Source: Liolophura sinensis
Lineage: Eukaryota; Mollusca; Polyplacophora; Chitonida; Chitonidae
Reading direction: 5' to 3'
DNA: 64,000 nucleotides
Assembly: GCF_032854445.1 (NCBI RefSeq)
Contig: NC_088295.1
Location: forward strand, 59,749,249-59,813,248
In this document: one piece after another, positions 47,701 to 59,300 of the stretch
Layout of the letters: each line of letters begins with the position of its first letter
Position numbering within the stretch: the first letter of the stretch is position 1
The notes under the pieces: generated by a model
Told to the model about the DNA's origin: nothing
What the model saw: only the letters and a program-made list of their open reading frames with translations
Database searches by the model: none
Made by a program: the position numbers and the translations under genes

Positions 47701-50401
47701 ATTACAGTCATCATTGATGAATCATTTTTGACATAAACTTCATTGTCATTGTACAAGTGAAACAGTATTAATTGCCACAAAAAGCACAAATCAGATGAAT
47801 ATATAGTTGAAGAAATCTGAATTTGTCACCCATGTTTGGACATCCTTATTGGCTGTTTTCTTGACTGACTGATCTACATGTAGCAAGAAAACTTTAATAT
47901 GTTAATCTAGTTTTGATTACTTTTTTTTTTTCAGGATTGTGTCTGAGCAATCAGGTGGCAGGTCTTCTGGTAACCGCCTCCTCTGACAAAAGCATCAAGA
48001 TTTGGGACACACATGACAGTAAACCCTCCCTAATCCTGGAAAAAGACATGAAAATGGTGAGAAAGTACAGAGTGTAACATTTCAACCATAAAGTGATGTC
48101 ACTTTATACTGATGTACCATTGGTCCTTCACATGACAAACTGAAGCCATCTTGTGTCTCAAATGTGAAATGTTGTGAATTGTGGAAATTTAGGACACTGA
48201 CTGGAGTCCTGTAGATTCGCTTTGTGGGAAGTCATCAGACTCACGTCCAAATCTAGTACCACAAAGCAGTATTTTGCTCCAAGGGAAGATCATCTGTACA
48301 AAACAGTATACAGATGGTGGAGATTCCATGTTAATTACTTTAATGGTCTAAAACAATTTATGTTCTTTTGGAATAAAAACACAGCTTCAAATGGGAATGT
48401 TCCTGTAGTTTTTGTTTTCAGTCATGACTAGAATGAATTTGCATCCAAGGACCAGCCCTGACATCTGTTAGTTTTTTTTTTTTTTGAATGTAACCTTGTC
48501 ATATCAGATTGTGATATCCTCTACGTTTTGTCAAATTTTTGTCTTGAATGTTCCCCTGTTAATACAGAATGAGATACATTGCCTGGAATCCTGCCCGGAA
48601 TCTCCGTACACATTTGCCATAGGCGGTCAGAGTGAGCTGAAGGTGTGGGACATCAGAGAAAGTGCTTCAGGTAAAGCATACAAGATACGTGGGTATATGA
48701 TACGAGACACATGGGTATATGATACGAGATACGTGGGTATATGATACGAGACACATGGGTATATGATACGAGACACGTGGGTATATGATACAAGACACGT
48801 GGGTAAATGATACGAGATACATGGGTATATGACACGAGATACATGGTAAATGACACGAGATATGTGGGTAAATGATACGAGATATGTGGGTATATGATAC
48901 GAGACGTGGGTAAATGATACGAGACACATGGGTATATGATACGAGATACATGGGTATATGATGAGACACGTGGGTAAATGATACGAGATACATGGGTATA
49001 TGATACGAGATACATGGGTAAATGATACGAGATACGTGGGTATATGATATGAGATACATGGGTATATGATACGAGATACGTGGTATATGATACGATACAC
49101 GTGGGTAAATGGTACGAGATACATGGGTATATGATACGAGATACATGGGTAAATGATATGAGATACGTGGGTAAATGATACGAGATACATGGGTATATGA
49201 TACGAGACACGTGGGTAAATGATGCGAGATACATGGGTATATGATACGAGATACATGGGTATATGATACGAGATACATGGGTATATGATACAAGACACAT
49301 GGGTATATGATACGAGATACATGGGTAAATGATATGAGATACGTGGGTATATGATATGAGACACATGGGTATATGATACGAGATACATTGGTAAATGATA
49401 CGAGATACGTCGGTATATGATATGAGATACATGGGTAAATGCTAATAGATACATGGGTAAATTTGCAATGGCTGCCACATCCTTCAAAAAGACGGTGTCA
49501 TTTTGTACCAGGCCCCTCATTAACTGAAAGGCCCGTGTTGACAGCTGCTGACACACTGGCAACATAGAGCTTTCAGCTGATAATACAATTAAGTGACCGT
49601 GCCAAGTTGTATAGTGAATATTCAGTGATAACAAGGCAAATTTGCATTAGCTGTGACGTGACACATATGGTGATATACGGTTACATATATTGTGTTACAA
49701 GAGTTACATGTACCTTTGCTGCGCCTGAGAAAAATCAATTCCTCTTTGGCATAAAGGATACAAGATGTAAATCACATGTGCTTGCATCTTCAGAATGCAA
49801 TTGACTGATTTGGTGGCCTAATGGTTAGAGCGTGCATCTCAGAGTTTGGTAACCCAGGAACAAACCTGAGTTGCTCATACCAAAGACGTTAACAATGGTA
49901 CGTGTTGCTGCCTCACTTAGCGTTTAGCGCTGAGAGGTCAGATCAAGGAAACAGGACTGGTTGGCCCAGTGTCATGTCTGGTGTCTGCTGCTTGACATTT
50001 CAGTGGCAGCAGTACCTTGGCAACATGGACTCGCCATGCCACAAGAAGACACAGTATATTTACACTCACCTACATGTAATGATCCCTTGTCGTCATATGA
50101 CTGAAAAATTGACGTAAAACCTCAATCATTCATAGTGTACATTTAGGATGCAGTTTATACTGGGAATTAATCGAATTGAGAAGTTGTCTTGAAACACTGT
50201 TTTGATACTTTTCCCGCAGTCAAAAGGCACTTCCAGGGTAGAGGAAAAGAAACTGTTGATACAGCAGCTGGGAAAGACACAGACAGGAACACCACGCATG
50301 ATGCAGCTGCTGTCGCCATGGAGACACTCAATTTAGGTTCAACAAATACAGAACAGAAGAAGACAAAGAAAAAACGAAAGAAGACAAAGAAGCCAAAGTG
50401 A
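35756..50401 (+). CDS. PWP1: periodic tryptophan protein 1 homolog, 15 exons
   Basis: Exons: 35756-35818, 37128-37177, 37836-38056, 38819-38907, 40063-40159, 41382-41489, 42578-42699, 43101-43162, 43509-43605, 44652-44713, 45049-45161, 45492-45582, 47935-48056, 48568-48670, 50220-50401. About 526 residues (human 501). Order: [16 protein letters not shown] start, acidic linker ([14 protein letters not shown]), [31 protein letters not shown], then WD repeats with [62 protein letters not shown] and ELKVWDIR, and a Lys-rich nucleolar-type tail ([14 protein letters not shown]). Known family role: nucleolar WD-repeat protein promoting rDNA transcription and ribosome production. All junctions phase correctly except exon 10 to 11, where exon 11 seems to have one extra T. 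Exon 12 is tandemly amplified in the following intron. Confidence 0.92.
38631..38785 (+). mobile_element. 5'-truncated SINE in PWP1 intron 3
   Basis: Begins CCATAAGTGGGAAGGTCTGC, nearly the same truncation point as the copy at 24665. ATTAAAGGG at 38622-38630 and 38786-38794 is a 9-bp duplication. Its tail ends only ~30 bp before exon 4. Confidence 0.9.
41573..41821 (+). mobile_element. near full-length SINE in PWP1 intron 6
   Basis: Head (AGGCCTCCGTGCCCGAAGG) through body to AATCAAATATATAAATAAAT tail, same strand as the gene. Confidence 0.9.
42115..42455 (+). mobile_element. third SINE-like family in PWP1 intron 6
   Basis: B-box-like GTGTGGGTTCAAACCTGGCC near the start and a 3' end TTCTCAAATATGACATTAAA...ATAAATAAATAAA. 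Different body from the common SINE, e.g. the block GGGTCTATTTGCACTGTC. Confidence 0.6.
43190..43335 (-). mobile_element. SINE-like remnant in PWP1 intron 8
   Basis: Left: TTAACATCATACTCAAGAAT (3' end in minus orientation). Right: GGAGCTGGATTTGAACCCAT, a complementary B-box. No clear duplication seen. Confidence 0.5.
44104..44374 (+). mobile_element. degraded SINE in PWP1 intron 9
   Basis: Diverged head (GGCCCGGTAGAGCAGC), body GGTCATACGTGGGAAAGTCT, and two successive 3' modules, the second ending AAAAATAAATAAATG. Confidence 0.7.
44424..44605 (+). mobile_element. SINE 3' remnant
   Basis: TTGTAAAAGTGAAAAATTCT, then ACAGCATTAAACCACTGCAA and an AAATAAATAAAT tail. Confidence 0.5.
45492..46524 (+). 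repeat. PWP1 exon 12 tandem amplification, 10 copies
   Basis: The true 91-bp exon (45492-45582) is followed by nine copies of itself, each preceded by a 15-bp linker GTGAGTAATCTACAG that is both donor and acceptor-like. Periods are 106 bp in seven and 100 bp in two copies, which lack six bases near the end; these sum exactly to 942 bp. Every copy stays open in the PWP1 frame, encoding variants such as [20 protein letters not shown]. The copies share differences from the true exon (GAA for GAC, ACTCAG for ACACAG), so they expanded from one derived unit. Confidence 0.97.
46924..47465 (+). repeat. 76-bp tandem repeat, 7 copies
   Basis: Seven nearly identical 76-bp units beginning GGATGTAACAACAACATACA (starts at 46924, 47000 and so on) plus a partial eighth, inside PWP1 intron 12. 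No exon similarity seen. Confidence 0.97.
48681..49460. repeat. 22-bp minisatellite abutting PWP1 exon 14
   Basis: About 35 units of GGGTATATGATACGAGACAC plus two bases, starting ~10 bp after the exon 14 donor. The unit lacks stops on the minus strand in all three frames, giving long spurious frames (up to 335 codons). Confidence 0.97.
49811..50135 (+). mobile_element. second SINE family, best copy
   Basis: tRNA-like head GGTGGCCTAATGGTTAGAGC, B-box-like region, the block CTGGTTGGCCCAGTGTCATG and a 3' end TCATATGACTGAAAAATTGA then CGTAAAACCTCAATCATTCA. It lies in the last PWP1 intron, ending about 85 bp before exon 15. Confidence 0.7.
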
Positions 50402-50522
50402 TACAGGAACAGTTCGGTAGATTTTAGTCTAAACTCACATGTTTATACCAGTAAATTGCTATGAAGCACTACGATCGGTTATTTGTAAATTGACATTTTT
50501 TGTGTATACATGTGTGGCACTA

Positions 50523-50528
50523 AATAAA
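50523..50528 (+). terminator. PWP1 poly(A) signal
   Basis: AATAAA 122 bp past the PWP1 stop codon; the first such hexamer after the gene. Confidence 0.65.
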
Positions 50529-53070
50529 ATACAAGTAATAATTATCGGTGCTCTGACATTTAGTTGGTTAATCATTTATTTGTCCCCTGCCCAGTACTGA
50601 AGTTAGCACCTCACCAGTCCGTCCTTTACAAATCAGTTTTCCACTTTTTTTTTTTTTTCAAAATGGTACATTGGGGTTCATGGCTTCAGCATGATCGCTT
50701 ACAGATACAGTTTCGGATTGTTTGTCTGTGTACAACAAAATTATTTGCATTTTTGTCACGTTTTTTTCTTTCTTTTTTACCCCAAACAGTTTATCATATG
50801 GAATTGAAGCTTGGTATTTAACTTCACCGAGTTACAGATCAAGTTTGAGTTTTTAACCGGTTTGGCCAATTTCAGCCGAATTCCAGTCAAAAAACACAGC
50901 AAAAAAAACTAGAACTCTCTGCAGTTTCACAGCTACTAAGCCATCTGCATGAATGGTTTTCAGCTTCTGAATCAGTGCAGACCAGTTTACAACTATGTTT
51001 GTAACAGACGTTCTACAACACAGCAATGGTGTTATATCTATGATACACTATCCGATCTGCTAACTGTTCAAGAGCTTGTAATTGTCCAGGATCTGTTTAG
51101 TGGTTGTCGAGAAGATGTTTAAAGATTTTGCTTGAAATCTAATTAAGCGACCGACATAGAAGAACAAACTACGAGAATTTTTCTGCCAAAAGAACAAACA
51201 CACACACAAAGCTTAAAGCAGGTTTTGAAAGATTTAATCATTCAAAAGCACGTTAATGATATTTTATATATACAAAACAAGAACAAGCACTTTTCTTGTT
51301 TACATTTCTGTTTTCTGGTACATGTACACAAACTGGAATTACATTAATCAGTACCAGATTGATTCTACAGAGTTATTTTGTTATTGCCATCATCGACTGA
51401 TACTGGAGCAATATGTATATGATCTCTTATACAACAACAAAACTGGAAAATGTAACCTTGAGACTTCGATACAGAATTATATGAAGAGTATTTGCGGACA
51501 AATATTCCAGTACTGAAATCAACAAAAAATACTGCTCATTATCCAATAATTACATTTTAGACAAAGAGACGTCAAATCAGCATGCTCTAGATCACCACAG
51601 CCTTCCATATTTCTCTTGAGAATTGCATATGATATAGTGAAATAATCGACTCGGCGGCAAAGGGTGGGGGTGGGGGTGGAATTAATGCCATACTCAAGAA
51701 TATTTCACCTTCATAATGGCAGCCTGGTTTATGGGCGGAGGAAACTGGGTAAGGCCTGTTACAATGTACAAACCTCCTTATTTAAAGTCACAACTAACAC
51801 AGCCATGGCTGGATTCCAGTACACAAACATTTTTACTTGCCACAATCCAACGATGACTAATTGCTCAACCATTGATTCAGGTATTTTATTTAGATGAAGC
51901 CAAACTGATCATACAAGCTTAAAGAAACAGTAAATATACAGTTATGACAGTTATAAATTTTATAATGATATTCCCCTTGGCATATATGTTCAACTCGGCT
52001 CAAAGCACAAATGAGCAATGTTTTCATGCATTTGTATATCCACTACATTGAAAAAGATAACTATTAAACAGCTTCTATTTTATTCTACAAACCTATTTAG
52101 CTGTGTTTATTGTTTGAACATTAAATTAGGGTTCATTATATGTATCAACAATTTCCGAAAGAGAATTTTATCCATGGATATTGCTGTGTGAACTGCAAAG
52201 CCAAATATGTTGTCACCACAACAATGCAAATAATGGTAACCTAGAAACAAATCTTACATCTACTTAATGAATATAGAAAGTTATATTACTAAGAAGAAAT
52301 TACTTGTTTTCAGAAGACGCCACTATCAGATATACACCTATATACGAACAAAGGCAGTACAAGTGTAGCCTTTTGGACCATGGAGGTTTTGAAGCCTAAA
52401 GGATGGCATTTAGCTAAAATATTAAAATGTATCAGTCTCTAACAGTATTTCACATGTGATTTCAGTTAAACACAATAATTAATGTAGTATTTGGACAGGT
52501 AAACCATCTATAATTTCAGTTTGTGCAAGCAAGACGATAATACTGCCCTAAATGACCAATTTGTCAATGACCACATGACAAATTTTGTCCATGACTAAGC
52601 TGCTCATTTTTCCAGATTCTGGGAGATCTATTTATCTCAGAAAAGCGTTTTGAGAGGTAAGGTAATATCCTACTGCGAAAATGTAAATTTTAGCACCAGA
52701 ATTAGTATCTCATGACATTTATTTGCCTCCAAAAATGCTCTTTTTGTGGTGGAGAGTCATTTAGAGTAATTGCGCCAATATTCAAAAGTGCAGTAACAAA
52801 AGTTGGCTACCATTTTTGATGAGATTATGGCTATTTGCCAGATGAAGGTAACCTAGAACATCACAACTGCCTATTATGATTTATACAAAACCGCACAATG
52901 AAGCCTTAAGCTCTTCCCAACCCCTCACAGACATCACACTCACTCTATCCCAGCCCAACCCACCCCACCACTGCCCTTTCCCTGTATCACTTAAAACTCT
53001 TTCTGTTATTTAACAGACAAAAATTCATTATATTGAAGCACAAAGTGTGTTACTGTTGGCATAGCTGAAG
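50529..53070. other. convergent intergenic region
   Basis: Space between the 3' ends of PWP1 and CDC37. No gene seen. It holds a minus-strand SINE remnant at about 51668-51760 (CATACTCAAGAATATTTCAC) and one copy of a diverged repeat at 52550-52790 whose partner is in CDC37 intron 10. Confidence 0.5.
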
Positions 53071-53076
53071 TTTATT
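53071..53076 (-). terminator. candidate CDC37 poly(A) signal
   Basis: AATAAA on the minus strand 232 bp after the stop. A second hexamer at 53147-53152 (156 bp after the stop) is an equal alternative. Confidence 0.45.
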
Positions 53077-53307
53077 TACACCACTGAAGGCTCTCAGTAA
53101 CAATGTTTTGCCTGGTATCACCCGCATGGATGAAGAAATTCAGTCATTTATTTGATTTTAAGTTTCATGTGTTGCCTATCTACATTTCATCATAGCACAT
53201 GAACGTAACGTAACATATGGAACAAATGTTTCCTTGTTCACTGTGTAATTCACAAACGACAGGGCAAGGAGCCCCTTAAGCACAACAAGTCTGAGCCATG
53301 GATCCTG

Positions 53308-56300
53308 TCACTGTTTCGCATGAATGTCTGCGTATTCCGACTCCTGCGTGGGCTCTGATCCTGATGCCTCGGCTTTCTGTGCATCAGCCGCATTTGGTAC
53401 CCACAGCCCCGACTCAACACACCTTTTCATGTGGTACTCTGCCTCATCCTTCGGTAACTCAAGGATGGCCTTTTGTAACATTCCAATGTCCTTCTTTTCA
53501 AAACAATCCTTTAGCACCTGCGGAAAGAAAATAAGTCATTTGATTCATCCGCTGGCAATAACAGTGTAATACAGAACAAAACAGGTCACAGCTTTGGGCC
53601 ATCTTGTTGAAGGCGAGAGGAGTTTTACGAGTCTCCAGTTGCCTAATTCATCCACACTTCATACATGTATTTATAGCCAATTTCATCCAATGTCTCGTGT
53701 ATGCTAACCAGCTCATCTGTATACGTAACATACACACTTTATTCATCCACACTCAATCCATGTATCTAGGCCCACTTTCATCAACATGTCTGTTATATAC
53801 TACCCAGCTCATCTATATTTCTTATATACAGCCAAATGGATCCACACTTCATACATGTACATGTATCTCAATTCCTAATTCATCCACACTTCATACATAT
53901 ACATGTATCTCAATTCCTAATTCATACACACTTCATACATATACATGTATCTCAATTCATAATTCATCCACACTTCATACATATACATGTATCTCAATTC
54001 ATAAATTCATCCGCATTTCTTGAATGTATACATGCTCTGATTCTTCAACGTGTATACATGCAATGTAAATACATCTGTACTTTTTACATACACACATTTC
54101 TCAGATAATATACCCCAATTCTTCCATTTTTTTAAAGTTTTATTTATTTATTTATTTTTTTTACATCCACATTTCATCATTGGACTTCAAATGCTGGAAA
54201 TGAGAAAGATAGTTTTAATGTTTTTTCTAACAGTAAAACAAGAGAAAACTATTCTCTCCAAATTTGTCTCCAATGTTTACACCACAGTATCTACTGAGAC
54301 CAATTTGGCTAAACATATCCGAACATGAAGAAAAAAATAAATGAATAAACACAATATATGCTAAAAAAATGATTCAGTGTTTCATGCCATGATAAACACT
54401 TACTTCAGGTAAACTCTCAAACACTTCCACAGGGTCTAACCCTCCCGGTCCAAGGCGCTTCTTTTTCTCCTCCTAATAACAGGGAAACAATAACAATCAA
54501 ACGTTAATGATCATACAAAACATTTAACAATGATGGAAATGTGCAAAGCATCCAGCTGAGTATTTTATTACCTTAAATGACCATGACTTTTGTCGATAAC
54601 TGACTAGCCCATGTTTCCCGATTCTAAGAAGTATACTGATTCTAGAAAAGTGCTCTGAGGTTTGCTTGGAATGTGAGATGATATTCTACTGAGTTTCAGC
54701 ACCAAAAATAAAATTTTGTCACATTTATTTGCCTCTGAAAATGAACTTTTGTGAGCGAAATTTTAGGTCATTTAGGGTATTTGCTGGAATAACTCATGCT
54801 AAAGCAGGGTATAATATTCTGCTGATGCTACTATCAGAAACTTGACCTGAAAAATGTTGATATACTGGGGATCAACCTTTTTATACAAGATACACTAATT
54901 AGAGGCTCTCCTGCACGTCACATGTGATGTATAGCACATTACAGTCCTCCTGCAGGTCACGTGATGTGTAGCGCATTATAGTCTTCCTGCAGGTCATGTG
55001 ATGTGTAGTGCATTATAGTCTTCCTGCAGGTCACATGTGACGTGTAGTGCATTATAGTCTTCCTGCAGGTCACATGTGATGTGTAGTGCATTATAGTCCT
55101 CCTGCAGGTCACATGTGACGTGTAGCGCATTATAGTCTTCCTGCAGGTCACATGTGACGTGTAGCGCATAATAGTCTTCCTGCAGGTCACATGTGATGTA
55201 TAGTGCATTATAGTCCTCCTGCAGGTCACATGTGACGTGTAGCGCATAATAGTCTTCCTGCAGGTCACATGTGAAGTGTAGTGCATTTTTCAGGCCCACC
55301 ATCACATTATCACACTGCTGTATCCATGGCTTGATCATACAGAATCACTTGACAAATCATCCTATCACACTGCTGTATCCTTGGCTTGATCATACACAAT
55401 CACTTGACAAATCATCCTATCACACTGCTGTATCCATGGCTTGATCATACAGAATCACTTGACAAATCATCCTATCACACTGCTGTATCCATGGCTTGAT
55501 CATACACAATCACTTGACAAATCATCCTATCACACTGCTGTATCCATGGCTTGATCATACAGAATCACTTGACAAATCATCCTATCACACTGCTGTATCC
55601 TCGGCTTGATCATACACAATCACTTGACAAATCACCCTATCACACTGCTGTATCCATGGCTTGATCATACAGAATCACTTGACAAATCATCCTATCACAC
55701 TGCTGTATCCTCGGCTTGATCATACACAATCACTTGACAAATCATCCTATCACACTGCTGTATCCATGGCTTGATCATACAGAATCACTTGACAAATCAT
55801 CCTATCACACTGCTGTATCCATGGCTTGATCATACACAATCACTTGACAAATCACCCTATCACACTGCTGTATCCATGGCTTGATCATACAGAATCACTT
55901 GACAAATCATCCTATCACACTGCTGTATCCATGGCTTGATCACACAGAATCACTTGACAAATCATCCTATCACACTGCTGTATCCTTGGCTTGATCATAC
56001 ACAATCACTTGACAAATCATCCTATCACACTGCTGTATCCATGGCTTGATCATACAAAATCACTTGACAAATCATCCTATCACACTGCTGTATCCATGGC
56101 TTGATCACACAGAATCACCTGACAAATCATCCTATCACACTGCTGTATCCATGGCTTGATCATACAGAATCACCTGACAAATCATCCTATCACACTGCTG
56201 TATCCCTGGCTTGATCATACAGAATCACTTGACAAATCATCCTATCACACTGCTGTATCCTCGGCTTGATCATACACAATCACTTGACAAATCATCCTAT

Positions 56301-59300
56301 CACACTGCTGTATCCCTGGCTTCATCACATAGAATCACCTGACAAATCACCCTATCACACTGCTGTATCCATGGCTTGATCATACAGAATCACTTGAAAA
56401 TCACCCTATCACACTGCTGTATCCATGGCTTGATCATACACAATCACTTGACAAATCATCCTATCACACTGCTGTATCCTCGGCTTGATCACACAGAATC
56501 ACTTGACAAATCACCCTATCACACTGCTGTATCCACGGCTTCATCATACAGAATCACTTGACAAATCACCCTATCACACTGCTGTATCCATGGCTTGATC
56601 ATACAGAATCACTTGACAGTCATGATGAAATCTACCTCAAACAAATAGTCTCACACATTCAAAAAGCCATGTAACATGCTAAGCCCAGGAGCATTACAGT
56701 CTGTCAAAACAGCTTCAGCTCACTTATTAATATTATTATTAATATTATTTTGTTCGCAAGGTAGAAAGATCGCATTCTTCATGAGTGCATGTAAAGAGGG
56801 CTTTGGGTTCACCAATCATTTCATACACTATCTTTCTTTCTCCGCCTTGACTAACAGCACTGCCCTAATTCCTCAAGCTTTTCGCATATGAAAGAGCAAC
56901 TTTCAGTGCAATTTATGCACATTTATAATTTGATTTCAGAGGCAAAAACTACATTTGCTGCATTGACCAATTTCAGGCCTTTACAACTTGTATAATTTTA
57001 TCGGTCATGGAATAATGCTTTCTGAGTATGTCTGAATAAATACCTTGCGAAAATGTGAAAAGGTTGAAGAATTACAGTAACAATTTATTGTAAGATGCAA
57101 AGGATGCAAGCTAAAGAGGGTGGACAGCTAAAAATAAACCACCCCTTGCGTGGTGTGGTTACACTTCCTACCTCTTCATGCTCTGCTAAGGCTTCTTCTA
57201 TCCTCTGCTGAGCCCTCTTTCTCACCCTGTCCTTAAAGGCCTCTAGTTCTTCTGTGAACGAGTCCATATATTGTTGCTCTGCCAACTTCATCCTGCAATT
57301 TTAAAAAAAGAGACGGTTCATACCGGAAACCTGAATGGGAACATCACCAGTTCTGTGAGTATATTCATAGTTTCGAGCAACTAGGATCCTTGCAAGGAGC
57401 AGGAGGTGATAAATACATGGAACTAAATGGGCCAAAAGCTGAGTTTTGCCAATTCCTAAAGTTTAAAAAACTACAGGACATTATCATATCTGATGGCTAG
57501 ATACATTCTGATAATTTCTCCAGAAAGAATGTCTTAACTAAAAGCTAGATTTTTCTTTGTTTATGCTAAAATCTTCTTCAACTGCCAAATATAACATCAC
57601 TGTACAACTACATAAATATCCCACATCAACAACTCCTGCAGCATTTTCAAGTTCTCCTTTAACTTTTAGAAATTATAACTTTAAATTTTGGGATGGCCTG
57701 ATAACACTAAATTCTGAGCCATGAGCAGGCTGTAATTCCAAGCCCTACATACGACATTTGAAATCAGTGGAAGAAAAACAACGCAGAAGAAGAACAACAA
57801 CAACAAGAGCACAGTACACCAAAACAACCACACCACAGGCACAAACCTGCTGAAGAAAGGCCCCACACACTCCCTGGGATCTCTGTCAAGTTGTTTGGCT
57901 AGCTCCAGGATAAACTGCATAACAATGGTCTGATGTGCAACATGGTGCATCAGGTCTTTTTTCTGTGAAACATTTTCAGAATAAAACAAGAGTTCTATCA
58001 AGTATGAGTACTTGTAAAAATTGTAAGCATACTGCCATTTTTTTCATCCCTTTCACATGTTTATCTGGAGCTTACATGTATGTTAAAAAACATTTAGCAT
58101 GTATTTACATGTGTTTGATTGGTGTTCAAATGCCATACTCAAAAAGTTTTCACTTATAAGATGTCCTGCCAGGAGTAAACCGCTGCCATTCACCAAACAC
58201 CTTTTGGCAAGAAAGTAAGTTTCTCTTCTTGGGGTTTCAGGTCTTGGTTAACAATTTTTCAGTCATACATGTGTGATGACCAGGAGTTATTATGAGTGTG
58301 TCCTCAAGCCACAAGGTCCTTGTCGCCAAATTGCTACTGAAGACAAGAGACATGAGACGTTTCTCAGCCACATTATAATGACACCAAGCCAAACAGTCAT
58401 GTTTCTGTGCCTCAACCGCTCAGTGTTGAATGCCAAGCGAAGTAGCAAGTACTATTTTGACAGTCCCTGGTATGATCCAACTTGGGTTACATTTTAATCC
58501 CAGGCCTCCTGACTTAGAGGTCTATTAGACCACCCAAGCAGTCCTTTTGAACGAGCCAAATCCCACTTCTCAACATGAATTTTCTTTAAAATGATACAGC
58601 CAATGAACATGTAAATCTTGCTCTCAAGCATGATGTCACCTTACATAAATTTCATACAATATTCAGCAGACATATGATTTTCACCTCTTCTATCTCCAGA
58701 TCTATACACCAGACGACCAAGTAGTTAGCTGTCTCCTCACAAACAAGGTGCTTCTTCTCCAACAAGAAAGCCTGACTATCCTCATATCGTTTGAACATCC
58801 CAAACTTTTTGATGTCCTCTCTGTATTTATTGACAAACATTCTCTGGAAAAAAGTTGCAAAGAATAACTTGATGTCATCTCTGTATTTACTCACAAACAC
58901 TGCCTGAAGCATTGTTACAAATAATAACGAGATGTTAGTTCTATGTTTACTCACAAACACCCTCTGAAACATTGTTACAAATAATAACTAGATGTCAGTT
59001 CTGTGTTTACTCGCAAACACCCTCTGAAACATTGTTACAAATAATAATGAGATGTCAGTTCTGTGTTTACTCACAAACACACTCTGAAACACTGTTAAAT
59101 ACAATATTTTATTGTGAGAAACAAAATAAAGGTACAAAACTATAGAACTCTAGAATAGTCTAGAAAGATCCTAAGAGCTTGGGTCTACTTTGCAGGGATG
59201 TTTTCATCAGACTCTGGTCACCTGTCTTGAAGGCATGTGGCGATCTGTTCTATTTCCCTCAATTCCAGAGATTTTATAGCAGGAGTCAAACTTGAGTTAA

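Noticed and set aside
48627-49634. 335-codon minus-strand open frame
   Set aside because: Lies entirely within the 22-bp array and its flank; the frame and its periodic peptide follow from the repeat length and sequence, and two other minus frames are open as well.
53604-54108. Plus-strand frames of 139 and 90 codons
   Set aside because: Products of the ~42-bp tandem repeat; antisense to CDC37, in an intron.
54957-55338. 109- and 114-codon minus-strand frames with a 13-residue period
   Set aside because: Direct translation of the 39-bp repeat in a CDC37 intron (39 is divisible by three, so frames persist).
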